A stretch of DNA of 64,000 nucleotides from contig NC_035162.2 of the NCBI RefSeq assembly GCF_001659605.2, forward strand, positions 30,694,153-30,758,152. Direction: 5' to 3'. Positions 13,063 to 24,290 of this stretch are shown piece after piece. The stretch is from Manihot esculenta (Eukaryota; Streptophyta; Magnoliopsida; Malpighiales; Euphorbiaceae). The notes below the pieces were generated by a model. The model had not been told where the DNA came from, made no database searches, and was given only the letters and a program-made list of their open reading frames with translations. Each line of letters opens with the position of its first letter. Position 1 is the stretch's first letter. The position numbers and the translations under genes are program-made.

Positions 13063-13259
13063 TGTAATACCCGGCTAGATTCCGGCATCGGAATCCCTAC
13101 CTTTCGGCGGAATCTCCGTTGGAATCTGGAAATCTTGATGATGCCAGAGTCTTCTAGAGGGTTAAAATGTGGTTTCTAAAATGTTTTTACTGAATTCAAG
13201 GTTTTAAATGAAAAAGAATTGAGTTTTGAAAACAATAGGCTAAGGAGGCATTTGCCAGG

Positions 13260-13402
13260 TTCGGCCGCCGAAAGTCAAGTTCGGCCGCCGAACATGGGGC
13301 TGTTTTGGGAGTGCTTTAGGCTTCCGAAAGTGTGAGGGCAGAAACCAGGTTCGGCCGCCGAACCTCAAGTTCGGCCGCCGAACCTCAAGTTCGGCCGCCG
13401 AA
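13260..13402 (+). repeat. TTCGGCCGCCGAA 20-bp array upstream of TATA, five copies
   Basis: Copies at 13260, 13280, 13350, 13370 and 13390. Arms TTCGGC and GCCGAA are perfect inverted repeats with one central base, here C. Neighbouring copies are exactly 20 bp apart, and the last lies about 55 bp before the TATA box. Each copy has three CG dinucleotides. Confidence 0.95.
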
Positions 13403-14118
13403 CATGCATGAGTTTAGGAGGCATGTTAGGCTGCCGAAGGTAGTCGACCAAACCACCTATAAAAGGCCCTCAGACCGGAAATGGGCAAGTTTTCTCCCCA
13501 TTCTCGAGCTCAGGTGTGTTCATGTCCTCCTCTAGTCATTTTCATGCTTTTTCTTCAATCCTTCACGTTTTTATAAGTTTCATGGTTGTTTTGAAGAAGT
13601 TTTAAAGCTTGGATCAAGGTTTGGAGAGCTTGGAGACTTTAAGAGTTTGGGTTCTCCACATCTCAAGCTTTGGGTCACACCAACCCTCGATCTCCAAGAG
13701 GTAAGTGTAGATCCTTGCTTCCCTTTATGTTTAATGAAGTTTTAAGTGAGTTTAAGGAGTTTTAATGCTTGTATATGGGTATATATGCATGTTAGGGTTT
13801 ATATGGGTTTTGTGCCCAATATGTATTTATGTGATGTTATGTTGAAGGTATGAACTAGTTTATGCATGTGGGAGAGTGTATGCATAATTGGGAAAGAGCA
13901 AGTGAGATTATGGGTTGTTTGGTGGTTTTGGCCTATGTGGGTCATAAGCTATCTATGTATGCTTTTAATGTTGTTTTTGGAGTTTAATTAAGTTGTTAAG
14001 CTCCTTTATGCATGGTTAAGAGTTTATGCATGTTTTTACGAAGTTGGGTGCTTGTTTTGGGGTGTTTGGAAGGTTTGGGAGTCTGGTGTGCACGAGGGCC
14101 GAGTTCTGGAAGAACTCA

Positions 14119-14370
14119 GGTTCGGCCGCCGAAAGTAGTTTCGGCCGCCGAACCTGCCTATGGATGCATGGATTGGCCGCCAAACCTTGCCCCCGAAAGT
14201 TGTGTTTCGGAGCTGGAGTAGACTTTCGGCCGCCGAAGGTGATGTTCGGCTGCCGAAAGTGCCTGACTTTCGTCTCTGGAGAGAGGGTTCGGCCGCCGAA
14301 AGTGCCCCCGAACCTGCATGACTTTCGTCTCTGGAAGGGACCTTCGGCGGCCGAAAGTGCCGCTGAAAGT
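14119..14370 (+). repeat. Downstream TTCGGC/GCCGAA cluster in Tekay I 5' LTR
   Basis: Irregularly spaced half and full motifs (for example at 14119, 14138, 14227, 14243, 14288 and 14343), interspersed with two copies of GACTTTCGTCTCTGGA. It lies after the TATA box, so probably within the transcribed leader. Confidence 0.85.
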
Positions 14371-14810
14371 GCCCTGTCCAGACCTTTCATGGATGTTTTC
14401 TATGATTATTTTGATGATGTTTTAGGGGGTTTTTGGGGAGTTGTTTATAAGTTGTTTAGAGTATGTTTGGCACCTCACTGGAGTCCACCTGTGTAGGATC
14501 GGACCCGAGGAACCAAGGTGTTTAGCAGTGTTAGCTGCTTCAGAGTCGGTCCAAAGCTAGTCAAGGTGAGTAGAACATAACCCTTTTTAATATTAAAGAA
14601 AGTAAATGTTCTAAGTATGTTCATGCATCACGAATACCATGATTATGTAATAGGTTGTTTGCATTAGAGTTCACGAATATGTTGCATTGCATAATACGGT
14701 GATGATGATATGGATGAATATTGGATGATCCATTAGCCCTCAGTATGATGTGTTTTGATATAACATGATATGACATGATAGGACATGTATGGCATGATAT
14801 GAGATGAAAA

Positions 14811-14931
14811 GACCAGGTGTGGCCGTATCGCCCCTGGCATAGAGATGGAAAGAAGTCCAAGTGTGGCCGTATCGCCCCTGGCATAGAGTTATGTGAAGTC
14901 CAGGCGTGGCCGTATCGCCCCTGGCATAGAG
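14811..14931 (+). repeat. Three 34-bp GTGTGGCCGTATCGCCCCTGG units
   Basis: Units at 14811-14844, 14855-14888 and 14898-14931 share GGCCGTATCGCCCCTGGCAT, with 9-10 bp spacers. The same triplet occurs in the 3' LTR (21711-21831). A related GCCAGGGCGTAGTCAAAGG triplet occurs in the Tekay II LTRs. Confidence 0.92.
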
Positions 14932-15616
14932 CATTGTTGTACTTGTTATGAGATGAGATCTAGATGTAGAGGGCTAATGGTGACGAATTCGTCCTTGATG
15001 TGTATTGTTTGTGATGTGATGCATGTCATGAAAGCATATGATATAATAAACTGTTTTCTCTATAGTTCTGCTCACTGGGCTTTATAGCTCACCCCTCTTC
15101 CCTAACCCCAGGTTTGCAGGGTCAGAGATAGTCAGGAGATTAGCAGGATATGTCTATGGTGATGATTATGTAATAGATTAGTAGTGGACATGATGTAAGG
15201 TAAAGATATGTAATGAAATAGATTATGATGTAAATTGTCTTTATGTAATGTAATAGTTAGAACTGTGCTTTGCCCTAGAAGTGTGGTTAATCCCTTTGTA
15301 CATAGTCCTTATGTATGTTTTATTATGAGGCATGATAGCCAAGCTTAATGTATGTTGCCCCACATGAGTAGATGATGAGAACTCTAGTGTTGGGGTTTAT
15401 GAATATGAGTTGTGCATGCACAGGTTAAGCTTGATGTATGAAAGAAAGAAAAAGTTTACAGTTTTATGTTTTAAGGTTTTTATGTTTATGTTTGATCATG
15501 TATGGGATTATACCAGATGTACAGGATGTATGCTAGGCTTGCTACGGGTCCCGGCGACCTTAAGTCGATCTGGATCCTAGTGCCGGTAGCGGTCCGATTT
15601 TTGGGTCGTTACAGAA

Positions 15617-15630
15617 TGGTATCAGAGCCC
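15617..15630 (+). other. Tekay I primer-binding site
   Basis: TGGTATCAGAGCCC three bases after the LTR, complementary to the initiator-Met tRNA 3' end used by chromoviruses. Confidence 0.9.
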
Positions 15631-15859
15631 TAGGTTCACATGGTCGGACCTATAGTGTGTCGGGCTCATAGAAGTTATAGAAGGGCAAGCACAATAGGAG
15701 AGATCATGTCCACTAGGATAGGATGTGGAATGCCATGATGATATGCATGTGCATTAATGTTATGCTATGTATGTGATGTATGTGAGGTAGGTTCATGTGT
15801 TTCCACATGGACCGTATGATGCTAATGTTATGTGATATGTTATGCCTTCAGAAGTCAAG

Positions 15860-17302
15860 ATGAGAGGAACTCGTCGATCTGCTAGATTGACTGGAGCTCT
15901 GCCAGAGAATGAGGGCATGGATGCCCATCCCCCTGCTCTGCAGAGGGCAAGATCTTGTAGAACAAGCAGAGAAGGTACATCAAGGGACCCTAGAAGGTCT
16001 TTTGAGGCAAGTCGGAGGAGATCAGATCATGGTGGTATGTCAGCGGATGTGATGGGAGCAGAGGAGGATAACCAGAGAAGAGATAGCAGTTTGGGCGTGA
16101 GTATGTCAGAAGAGGATATGGGAGAGTTCCAAGGAGGCACTCAGGCCTCGGGCTTTGTTCCACCACAGTATACACCCTATCCTCAGGGGCCAGGGTATCC
16201 GATGGGAAGCACGTCGGATTTCTCTAGCTATAACCCATACCCCACCTTTATGCCCTACCCTCCCTTTTACCCACCATACCCACAGTACCCCATGTTTCCA
16301 CCCTCACCTTTTTATCCAGGTCCAGCAAACCCTAACCCAGGGAATGCTGCACCTCCTCCTCCACCAGCAGAGCCATTTGTCCCTGATGCCCAAACACCCA
16401 AACCTAGCTCATCAGTTGGGGGTAAAGTAAAGATGACAGATTACTTAAAGTTGGATGCCCCTAAGTTTGAATCAGGTGATGACCCTTTGGAATACCTCAG
16501 AACGGTGAAGATGATAACTGATGAGTTAGGAGCAACTGACAGTAGAGCCATTCAGATGGCAGGGTTCACATTGAAATGCAAGAAGGCAAGGGAATGGTTC
16601 AAAAACTATGTGGACCCAAGGTTGGAAAGCTTATCCTGGGAACAGTTTGCCAATGAGTTTACAGGATGGGCCTTTCCAGATAGTTCCAGAGAACTGAAGA
16701 TGATTGAGTTTGAACAACTAAGACAGACGGAAGAGATGAATGTAGATGAGTTTACAGACAAGTTCCTGGAGTTGTTGCCGTTTGCAGGACAAAGTCTTGA
16801 CACAGACCTGAAGAAGTCTAGGAGATATGTTATGAAGCTTTACTCCAGGTATTCCTCGTTGATTCAATCAGCAGAAAGGGAGAGCTTCCATGCTATAGTA
16901 GATATGGCACGGAGAATGGAGGCTAGTGCCATTATCTAAGGGACAGTTAAGCAGTCTATGGCACAGTCTTCGGGTCTCAAAATCCCGGGGACAAGTGATG
17001 CTAATCTCTCCTCTCTGGATGAGGATGTCAGAAAAAGTAAGAAAGGAGACAGAGGTCTCAGAAGATCAAAGAAGAACAAATTCTGGAGTCGGATAAAGTC
17101 TGGTCTGGGATTAGGAGGAGGCTCGAGCTCAGGCACAGAGGTTGCAGAGTGTGCAAGGTGCGGTAGGCCGCACAAGGTAGTCTATCGGTTTGGGACTACA
17201 GCATGTTACAGATGCGGCCAGGAGGGACACATAGCTCGGGAGTGTCCTAAGGCAGCTTTTATGGCGCCGTCCCATCAGACAACTCCAGGCAGTATGGCAT
17301 AG
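15860..17302 (+). pseudogene. Tekay I gag, interrupted
   Basis: Gag starts MRGTRRSARLTG at 15860, the same start motif as in Tekay II. It has a Pro/Tyr-rich linker (16160-16380), the retrotransposon gag domain (KKAREWFKNYVDPRLESLSW to EQLRQTEEMNVDEFTDKFLE) and a CCHC knuckle CYRCGQEGHIAREC at 17205-17250. One frame runs from 15860 to 17302 with a single internal TAA at 16937-16939; further TAG codons follow at 17300. Gag is much better preserved than pol. It would assemble the virus-like particle if intact. Confidence 0.88.
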
Positions 17303-17329
17303 CCATCAGCTCCAGCCATGTTTTAGGGT

Positions 17330-19735
17330 AGTGGTCGAGGCAAAGGAAGGGGGACGGCCCCTTCTTCAGCAGGTTCCCTAGGTGAAGGTCCATCAGTTCC
17401 AGCTCGGATCTTCTCCATGACGCAGCAAGAAGCTAACACATCGGACATGATGGTGACATGTAATCTCACTCTCTTATGTTTGATGTGTATGCTTTTATGA
17501 ACCCTGATGTGTTTCACTTTCCTTGTGGCTTCGAGAGCCGTAGATAGGTTAGGTTGATAGCTTATGGGTTAGGGTATTCCCTTTGGGTCAGTGGACCCAG
17601 GTGTGATCCATCAGTGGCAGAGTCAGTCTGCCGGTATAGTTCAGAGTATGTGTGAGTAGATGCCTTCCAGCTGGCCTAGCGGTTCTAGATTTGACTGTTT
17701 GACGTCATTCTAGGGTTGGATTGGTTCTTCTACTAGTGGTGCTACCTGAGTCTGCAGAGACAAGGTAGTCAGGTTCTGAGGTCAGGATGGATCAGAAGTA
17801 GTCCTCAGAGGGGGACAAAGTAGGGATACCTAGGGGTTCGATATCAGCCCTGCAGGCTCATAGGTTGGCCAGGAGAGGTTGTCAGGAGTTTCTAGCTCGT
17901 GCAGGAGAGTTCAGTGGTCATGTCAGGGAGCCGCCTCAGTACCAGTAGTGAGTTCTTAGATGTTTTCACAGACGAGCTGCTAGGTGTACCATCTGTTAGG
18001 GAGATAGAATTTGAAATGAAAGTGATGATAGGGACCAGAACCGTCTCTACCCCTCCCTACAGGATGGCACCTGCAAAATTAAAGTAGTAGGAAGAGCTTG
18101 TTGTAAGAGTAGATAGTTAAGGGTTTTCATCCGACTGAGCACTTCGCCTTAGGGTGTTCCAGTGTTGTTATGAGGATGAAGGATGGATCCCTAGGACTTT
18201 GTATCGACTGCAAGTCGTTGAACAAAGTCACTACTCAGAATAAGTATTTGTTACCTTGGCTCGACGATCTATTTTAAACCAGCTAGCAGGAGCTGGTTGC
18301 CTTTCCAAGATAGATCTGGAGTCCAGGTACCATCAGTCAAGATCAAGGAAGAAGATGTTCAGAGAGCAGCGTTTAGGAACATATATGGGCACTATGAGTT
18401 TCTAGGAATGTCGTTCGGGTTAATGAACGCCCCTACAGCATTCATGGATCTCATAAGCAAAGTTTTAGGCAGTTTCTAGATCACTCCATTATTGTCTTCA
18501 TTGATGGTACCTCGGTGAGTTCAAGAAATGCAGAAGGGTGTGCCCATTATCTGAAATCAGGATTTGCAGATCCTGAGAGAACATGGCTTGGATGCCCAGT
18601 TCTCCAAATGTGAGTTGCGGTCGAGGAGCATACCTTTCTTGGGTTGTGGTATGTGGGGAAAAAGAGAAAAGTGAGGTAGACCCGAGAGAGTTGAGACTGT
18701 AGCTGACTAGCCCAGGCCCATTGAAGTGACATAGATCAAGAGTTTTTTTTTGGGTTGGGCAGGTTACCTACTGGAGGTTCATCTAGAACTTCTTTAGAGT
18801 TGCCGCTCCTATGGCCAGATGGATCAAGAAGAATCAGAGGGTTGTGTGGCCTACTCAGTGTGAAGAGGGCTTTGAAGAGCCGAAGGAAATGTGGATGTCA
18901 GCACCAGTGGTGGCTCTGTCTGCCAGTAATGAAGATGTCACAGTATCCTGTGATGCGTCTCGGGTAGAACTAGATTGTGTGTTACTGTAAAGTGCCAGGA
19001 TGATTGCTTATGCTTCTAGGTAGCTGAAGAAGCATGAGTTGAATCATCTTACACACGATCTAGAGATGGCAATGGTAATCCTTGCACTCAAGATGTGGAG
19101 GCGATACCTGTATAAGGTATGATGACAGATCCTTACGGACCGAAAGAGCTTGCAATACGTCTTGAGTCAAGAGGGGAAGAACCGAAGGCAGAGGAGATGG
19201 GTAAAAACCGTGTAGTGGTTATGACTTCAAGGTTCAATTTACGGGTGGGGCAAATACTTTGATAGATGCCCTCAACCGGAAACCACTTGACGGCTATCCC
19301 ATCCCTTAGTACAGTAAGAAGAAGGTCAGTAGTCAAAGAATGAGAAGAATCAGAATTGCTGTGAGTCAGCAGGAGAGTTATGAGGTTGTCCACAAGAGGC
19401 ATGTAGAGTTTCAGAAGAGAGAAGAGTTTTGTCAGAGTGTGCAGCGGAAGCATGTTGAAGTTCTTAAGGAAGTCGAGGTTTACTGGAGGTGTCTCCTAAA
19501 GAGAGGGTGACTCGTTATGGGCAAAAAGGTAAATTAGCTCTCAGATACATTAGACCCTTTGAAATCTTGCAAAGGATTGGGAATGTATCCCACGAGTTAG
19601 ATTTACCTACTTCAATGGAAGAGATCCATCCGTTTTTCTATGTTTCCACGGTATATGAGTTTGTGTCGGGTCCGAGTGAGGTTCTTGAAGGAACTAGAGG
19701 TGGAGATCGTAGAAGATCTCACCTATGTTGAGCAG
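17330..19735 (+). pseudogene. Tekay I pol remnant lacking integrase core
   Basis: Heavily broken pol. Recognisable pieces: EFLDVFTDELLGVPSVREIEF (17950-18020), reverse transcriptase AAFRNIYGHYEFLGMSFGL (18365-18420), the active-site strand now IIVFIDGTS (18490) where Tekay II has FIDD, and RNase H SCDASRVELDCV (18950). RNase H is followed almost directly by the post-core part of integrase (RIRIAVSQQESYE near 19350) and the C-terminal GKLALRYIRPFEILQRIGNV (19515-19590). The integrase zinc finger and catalytic core are gone. It cannot support its own transposition. Confidence 0.85.
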
Positions 19736-19968
19736 CTAGTACGGACCGTAGACACACAAGTTAGAAAGTGTGGAAACAAGGAAAACCCGATGGAGAAAGT
19801 CCCTTAGAAACACCTCAAGATAAAAAGGTGCTCATGGGAGACCGAGAGGTCATACTCCAGTAATACCGTGCTCCTGGTTAGACTAGAGTTTATGTGTTGC
19901 TATGATTGTGCTTATGTTGTGTATATGCATGTGCCTGTTTGTTTGAACATTCAGGGACGAATGTTCTT

Positions 19969-19982
19969 TAAGGGGGGAAGAA
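19969..19982 (+). other. Tekay I polypurine tract
   Basis: AAGGGGGGAAGAA immediately before the 3' LTR, the expected plus-strand primer site. Confidence 0.85.
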
Positions 19983-22513
19983 TGTAATACCCGGCTAGAT
20001 TCCGGCATCGGAATCCCTACCTTCCGGCGGAATCTCTGTTGGAATCTGGAAATCTTGATGATGCCAGAGTCTTCTAGAGGGTTAAAATGTGGTTTCTAAA
20101 ATGTTTTTACTGAATTCAAGGTTTTAAATGAAAAAGAATTGAGTTTTGAAAAGAATAGGCTAAGGAGGCATTTGCCAGGTTCGGCCGCCGAAAGTCAAGT
20201 TCGGCCGCCGAACATGGGGCTGTTTCGGGAGTGCTTTAGGCTTCCGAAAGTGTGAGGGCAGAAACCAGGTTCGGCTGCCGAACCTCAAGTTCGGCCGCCG
20301 AACATGCATGAGTTTAGGAGGCATGTTAGGCTGCCGAAGGTAGTCGACCAGGCCACCTATAAAAGGCCCTTTGACCGGAAATGAGCGAGTTTTCTCCCCA
20401 TTCTCGAGCTCAGGTGTGTTCATGTCCTCCTCTAGTCATTTTCATGCTTTTTCTTCAATCCTTCACGTTTTTATAAGTTTCATGGTTGTTTTGAAGAAGC
20501 TTTAAAGCTTGGATCAAGGTTTGGAGAGCTTGGAGACTTTAAGAGTTTGGGTTCTCCACATCTCAAGCTTTGGGTCGCACCAACCCTCGATCTCCAAGAG
20601 GTAAGTGTAGATCCTTACTTCCCTTTGTGTTTAATGAAGTTTTAAGTGAGTTTAAGGAGTTTTAATGCTTGTATATGGGTAGATATGCATGTTAGGGTTT
20701 ATATGGGTTTTGTGCCTAATATGTGTTTATGTGATGTTATGTTGAAGGTATGAACTAGTTTATGCATGTGGGAGAGTGTATGCATGATTGGGAAAGAGCA
20801 AGTGAGATTATGGGTTGTTTGGTGGTTTTGGCCTATGTGGGTCATAAGCTATCTATGTATGCTTTTAATGTTGTTTTTGGAGTTTAATCAAGTTGTTAAG
20901 CTCCTTTATACATGGTTAAGAGTTTATGCATATTTTTACGAAGTTGGGTGCTTGTTTTGGGGTGTTTGGAAGGTTTGGGAGTCTGGTGTGCACGAGGGCC
21001 GAGTTCTGGAAGAACTCAGGTTCGGCCGCCGAAAGTAGTTTCAGCCGCCAAACTTGCCTATGGATGCATGGATTGGCCGCCAAACCTTGCCCCCGAAAGT
21101 TGTGTTTCGGAGCTGGAGTAGACTTTTGGCCGCCGAAGGTGATGTTCGGCTGCCGAAAGTGCCTGACTTTCGTCTCTGGAGAGAGGGTTCGGCCGCCGAA
21201 AGTGCCCCCGAACCTGCATGACTTTCGTCTCTGGAAGGGACCTTCGGCCGCCGAAAGTGCCGCCGAAAGTGCCCTGTCCAGCCCTTTCATGGATGTTTTC
21301 TATGATTATTTTGATGATGTTTTAGGGGGTTTTTGGGGAGTTGTTTATAAGTTGTTTAGAGTATGTTTGGCACCTCACTGGAGTCCACCTGTGTAGGATC
21401 GGACCCGAGGAACCAAGGTGTTTAGCAGTGTTAGCTGCTTCAGAGTCGGTCCAGAGCTAGTCAAGGTGAGTATAACATAACCCTTTTTAATATTAAAGAA
21501 AGTAAATGTTCTAAGCATGTTCATGCATCACGAATACCATGATTATGTAATAGGTTGTTTGCATTAGAGTTCACGAATATGTTGCATTGCATAATACGGT
21601 GATGATGATATGGATGAATATTGGATGATCCATTAGCCCTCAGTATGATGTGTTTTGATATAACATGATATGACATGATAGGACATGTATGGCATGATAT
21701 GAGATGAAAAGACCAGGTGTGGCCGTATCGCCCCTGGCATAGAGATGGAAAGAAGTCCAAGTGTGGCCGTATCGCCCCTGGCATAGAGTTATGTGAAGTC
21801 CAGGCGTGGCCGTATCGCCCCTGGCATAGAGCATTGTTGTACTTGTTATGAGATGAGATCTAGATGTAGAGGGCTAATGGTGACGAATTCGTCCTTGATG
21901 TGTATTGTTTGTGATGTGATGCATGTCATGAAAGCATATGATATAATAAACTGTTTTCTCTATAGTTCTGCTCACTGGGCTTTATAGCTCACCCCTCTTC
22001 CCTAACCCCAGGTTTGCAGGGTCAGAGATAGTCAGGAGATTAGCAGGATATGTCTATGGTCATGATTATGTAATAGATTAGTAGTGGACATGATGTAAGG
22101 TAAAGATATGTAATGAAATAGATTATGATGTAAATTGTCTTTATGTAATGTAATAGTTAGAACTGTGCTTTGCCCTAGAAGTGTGGTTAATCCCTTTGTA
22201 CATGGTCCTTATGTATGTTTTATTATGAGGCATGATAGCCAAGCTTAATGTATGTTGCCCCACGTGAGTAGATGATGAGAACTCTAGTGTTGGGGTTTAT
22301 GAATATGAGTTGTGCATGCACAGGTTAAGCTTGGTGTATGAAAGAAAGAAAAAGTTTACAGTTTTATGTTTTAAGGTTTTTATGTTTATGTTTGATCATG
22401 TATGGGATTATACCAGATGTACAGGATGTATGCTAGGCTTGCTACGGGTCCCGGTGACCTTAAGTTGATCTGGATCCTAGCGCCGGTAGCGGTCCGATAT
22501 TCGGGTCGTTACA
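19983..22513 (+). repeat. Tekay I 3' LTR
   Basis: Matches the 5' LTR at an offset near 6,900-6,920, with about 40 mismatches by hand count. TATA box at 20358-20364. It is 20 bp shorter, which is one palindrome unit. Confidence 0.93.
20180..20302 (+). repeat. TTCGGCCGCCGAA 20-bp array, four copies
   Basis: Copies at 20180, 20200, 20270 (central base T) and 20290. This is one copy fewer than in the 5' LTR of the same element. Confidence 0.94.
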
Positions 22514-22518
22514 GAGCA

Positions 22519-23575
22519 AATTTTTATTAGACAATAATTTTACAAGAGGAAAAGTTGATACAACTTTATTTACACAAACACAAAAGAATGATATTTTGAT
22601 TGTCCAAATTTATGTTGATGATATAATTTTTAGAGCTAATAATGATAATTTTTAGTGCTAATAATGATTCTTTGTACAAGAACTTCTCCAACTTAATGCG
22701 GAGCGAATTTGAGATGAGTTTGATGGGAGAACTTACATTCTTCCTTGGACTATAAATTAAGCAAGTAATCGAAGGAATCTTTATAAATCAGTCAAAATAT
22801 ATCAAGGATATGCTAAAAAAATTCAAGATGAATGAGCTAAAAGGGATTGGGACTCCGATGAATTCAAACATCAAATTGGACAGAGACGAAAAAGGTAAAG
22901 AAGTAGATCAAAAATTATATAGAGGTATGATTGGATCTTTTCTCTATCTCATTGCGTCCAGACCTTATATTCATTTTAGTGTGTGTCTATGTGCTAGATT
23001 TCAATCTAATTCTAAAGAATCCCATTTGATTGCTATTAAAAGAATTTTTAGATAATTGATAAGTACATCATCTGTTGATCTGTAATATCCTAAGTGTGAA
23101 AACTTCAATCTTATTAGTTATAGTGATTGTGATTTTGCTGGAAGTAGAATGGATAGAAAAAGCACCTCTAGAACTTGTCAGTTCCTTGGTCATGCCTTAG
23201 TCTCTTGGTTTAGTAAGAAATAGACTTCAGTAGCCTTATCCATAGCTGAGGCTGAATATATAGTTGCTGGAAGCTATGTTGCTCAAATCCTTTAGATGAG
23301 CAACAACTTAATGACTATGGTATAAAAGTTGATCATGTGCCCATAAAATGTGAGAATACTAGTGCTATCAACCTAACTAAAAATCTCGTCTAGCATTTAA
23401 GGACAAAACATATAGAGATCAGACGTCACTTTATAAGAGATCATATGTAAAATGGTGATATTGATCTAGAATTCATTCCAACAGAGAAACAACTTGCTGA
23501 TATTTTCATTAAGCCTTTAAGTGAGGAAGTCTTTTGTAGAATCAGAAAGAAACTAGGAATGATGAATCTTGAATA
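22519..23575 (+). pseudogene. SIRE-type reverse transcriptase end and RNase H
   Basis: Resumes after Tekay I: LLDNNFTRGKVDTTLFTQ, then IYVDDIIF with the catalytic Asp pair (near 22612), FEMSLMGELTFFLGL and KNFSNLMRSEF. RNase H motifs include LISYSDCDFAGSRMDRKSTS (about 23110-23170) and SVALSIAEAEYIVAGSYVAQ (about 23230-23290). The tail reads as H..FIRDH and EKQLADIF in shifting frames. Numerous stops. Confidence 0.85.
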
Positions 23576-24290
23576 AATGGAATAAAATTTATTTGTTATT
23601 ATGAACAGATCATGACCATATTTTCTCTCTAAACTTTGTCACTCAGGTTATCTTTAAATATCTATTTTTAAATTTAGCAAATGTCTATTTGAAACCAGAG
23701 TATCAAATTCTATCTATTTCTATTATATGTGCTCTAATCAACGAAGTTTTAAAAACTTCAAAACTGTGCGTTTAATCAATTTAATGAAACAATGTGTTTT
23801 GAGCGATTTTAAAATGCAATGTTTTGATGGTTTGAGAAAAATATAGTTTTAACCTCTAAGCTTTCAAAACTTAAAACTTTTGGAATAAGGGTAATTTTTT
23901 CCTCTCTTTGTTTAGTGTTTAAGTGGTAAAAAGAAAATCTCTTTTAAAATATTCTTTCAAATCAGTTGTCTAAATTCATAATTTTCTGACACCTCTTTAC
24001 AAATCCAAACCAATAAGCAGACCTAAGAACTTCTTTTACGTCGATTACTCCATTAACTTCTTTAGCTAATTTTCTGGAAGCTCATTTTTCAAAATGCTTT
24101 TCAAATGTGGGAACTGAAAGTAACGGTAGTTGCTGTTTTTCTCTCTGTTTTTTAAAAGAAACAAGAAATTTCAGACTTGTTTTATCCTTCTCTTTCTTTA
24201 ATACTCTCTGTTTTCTTCAAAAGTCTCAATACTCATCTCTCCTTCTCCTTCACAAAAATAGTAAGGATTAAACACGCAACAAACCAAAAG
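23576..24290. other. Spacer between copia pol and the extra frame
   Basis: AT-rich, no supported gene. Internal to the SIRE-type element, between RNase H and the 3' extra frame. Confidence 0.5.

Larger units (their letters stand above)
13063..15613 (+). repeat. Tekay I 5' LTR
   Basis: Starts TGTAATACCC and ends GTTACA. A TATA box (CTATAAAAGG) lies at 13458-13464, with the 20-bp palindrome array just upstream. Downstream are a second, looser TTCGGC/GCCGAA cluster (14119-14370) and three 34-bp GTGTGGCCGTATCGCCCCTGG units. Long open frames in this LTR come from the GC-rich repeats and are not genes. Confidence 0.93.
13063..22513 (+). mobile_element. Tekay I: Ty3-gypsy chromovirus-like element, defective
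   Basis: Flanked by GAGCA at 13058-13062 and 22514-22518, and splits the copia RT frame. LTRs run TGTAATACCCGG to GTTACA: 5' LTR 13063-15613 (2,551 bp) and 3' LTR 19983-22513 (2,531 bp). The primer site is TGGTATCAGAGCCC at 15617 and the purine tract is near 19969-19982. The internal part is 4,369 bp, about 0.84 kb shorter than in Tekay II; the missing piece is the integrase zinc finger and core. Hand comparison of the LTRs gives about 40 mismatches and one 20-bp length difference, so insertion is recent. Confidence 0.93.

Noticed and set aside
13260..13402. Regular palindromic repeats looking like a CRISPR array
   Set aside because: Plant nuclear context, 7-bp intervals far too short for spacers, copies repeat the interval sequence too, and there are no cas-like genes.
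14026..14496. 156-codon open frame in the Tekay I LTR and its copy at 20926-21396
   Set aside because: It lies wholly in an LTR, comes from CG-rich repeats without stop codons, has no family motif, and overlaps equally long frames on the other strand.
15617..15630. tRNA gene fragment (TGGTATCAGAGCCC) here and on minus at 34668-34681
   Set aside because: Only the 3' complement of a tRNA is present, next to an LTR. These are primer-binding sites.
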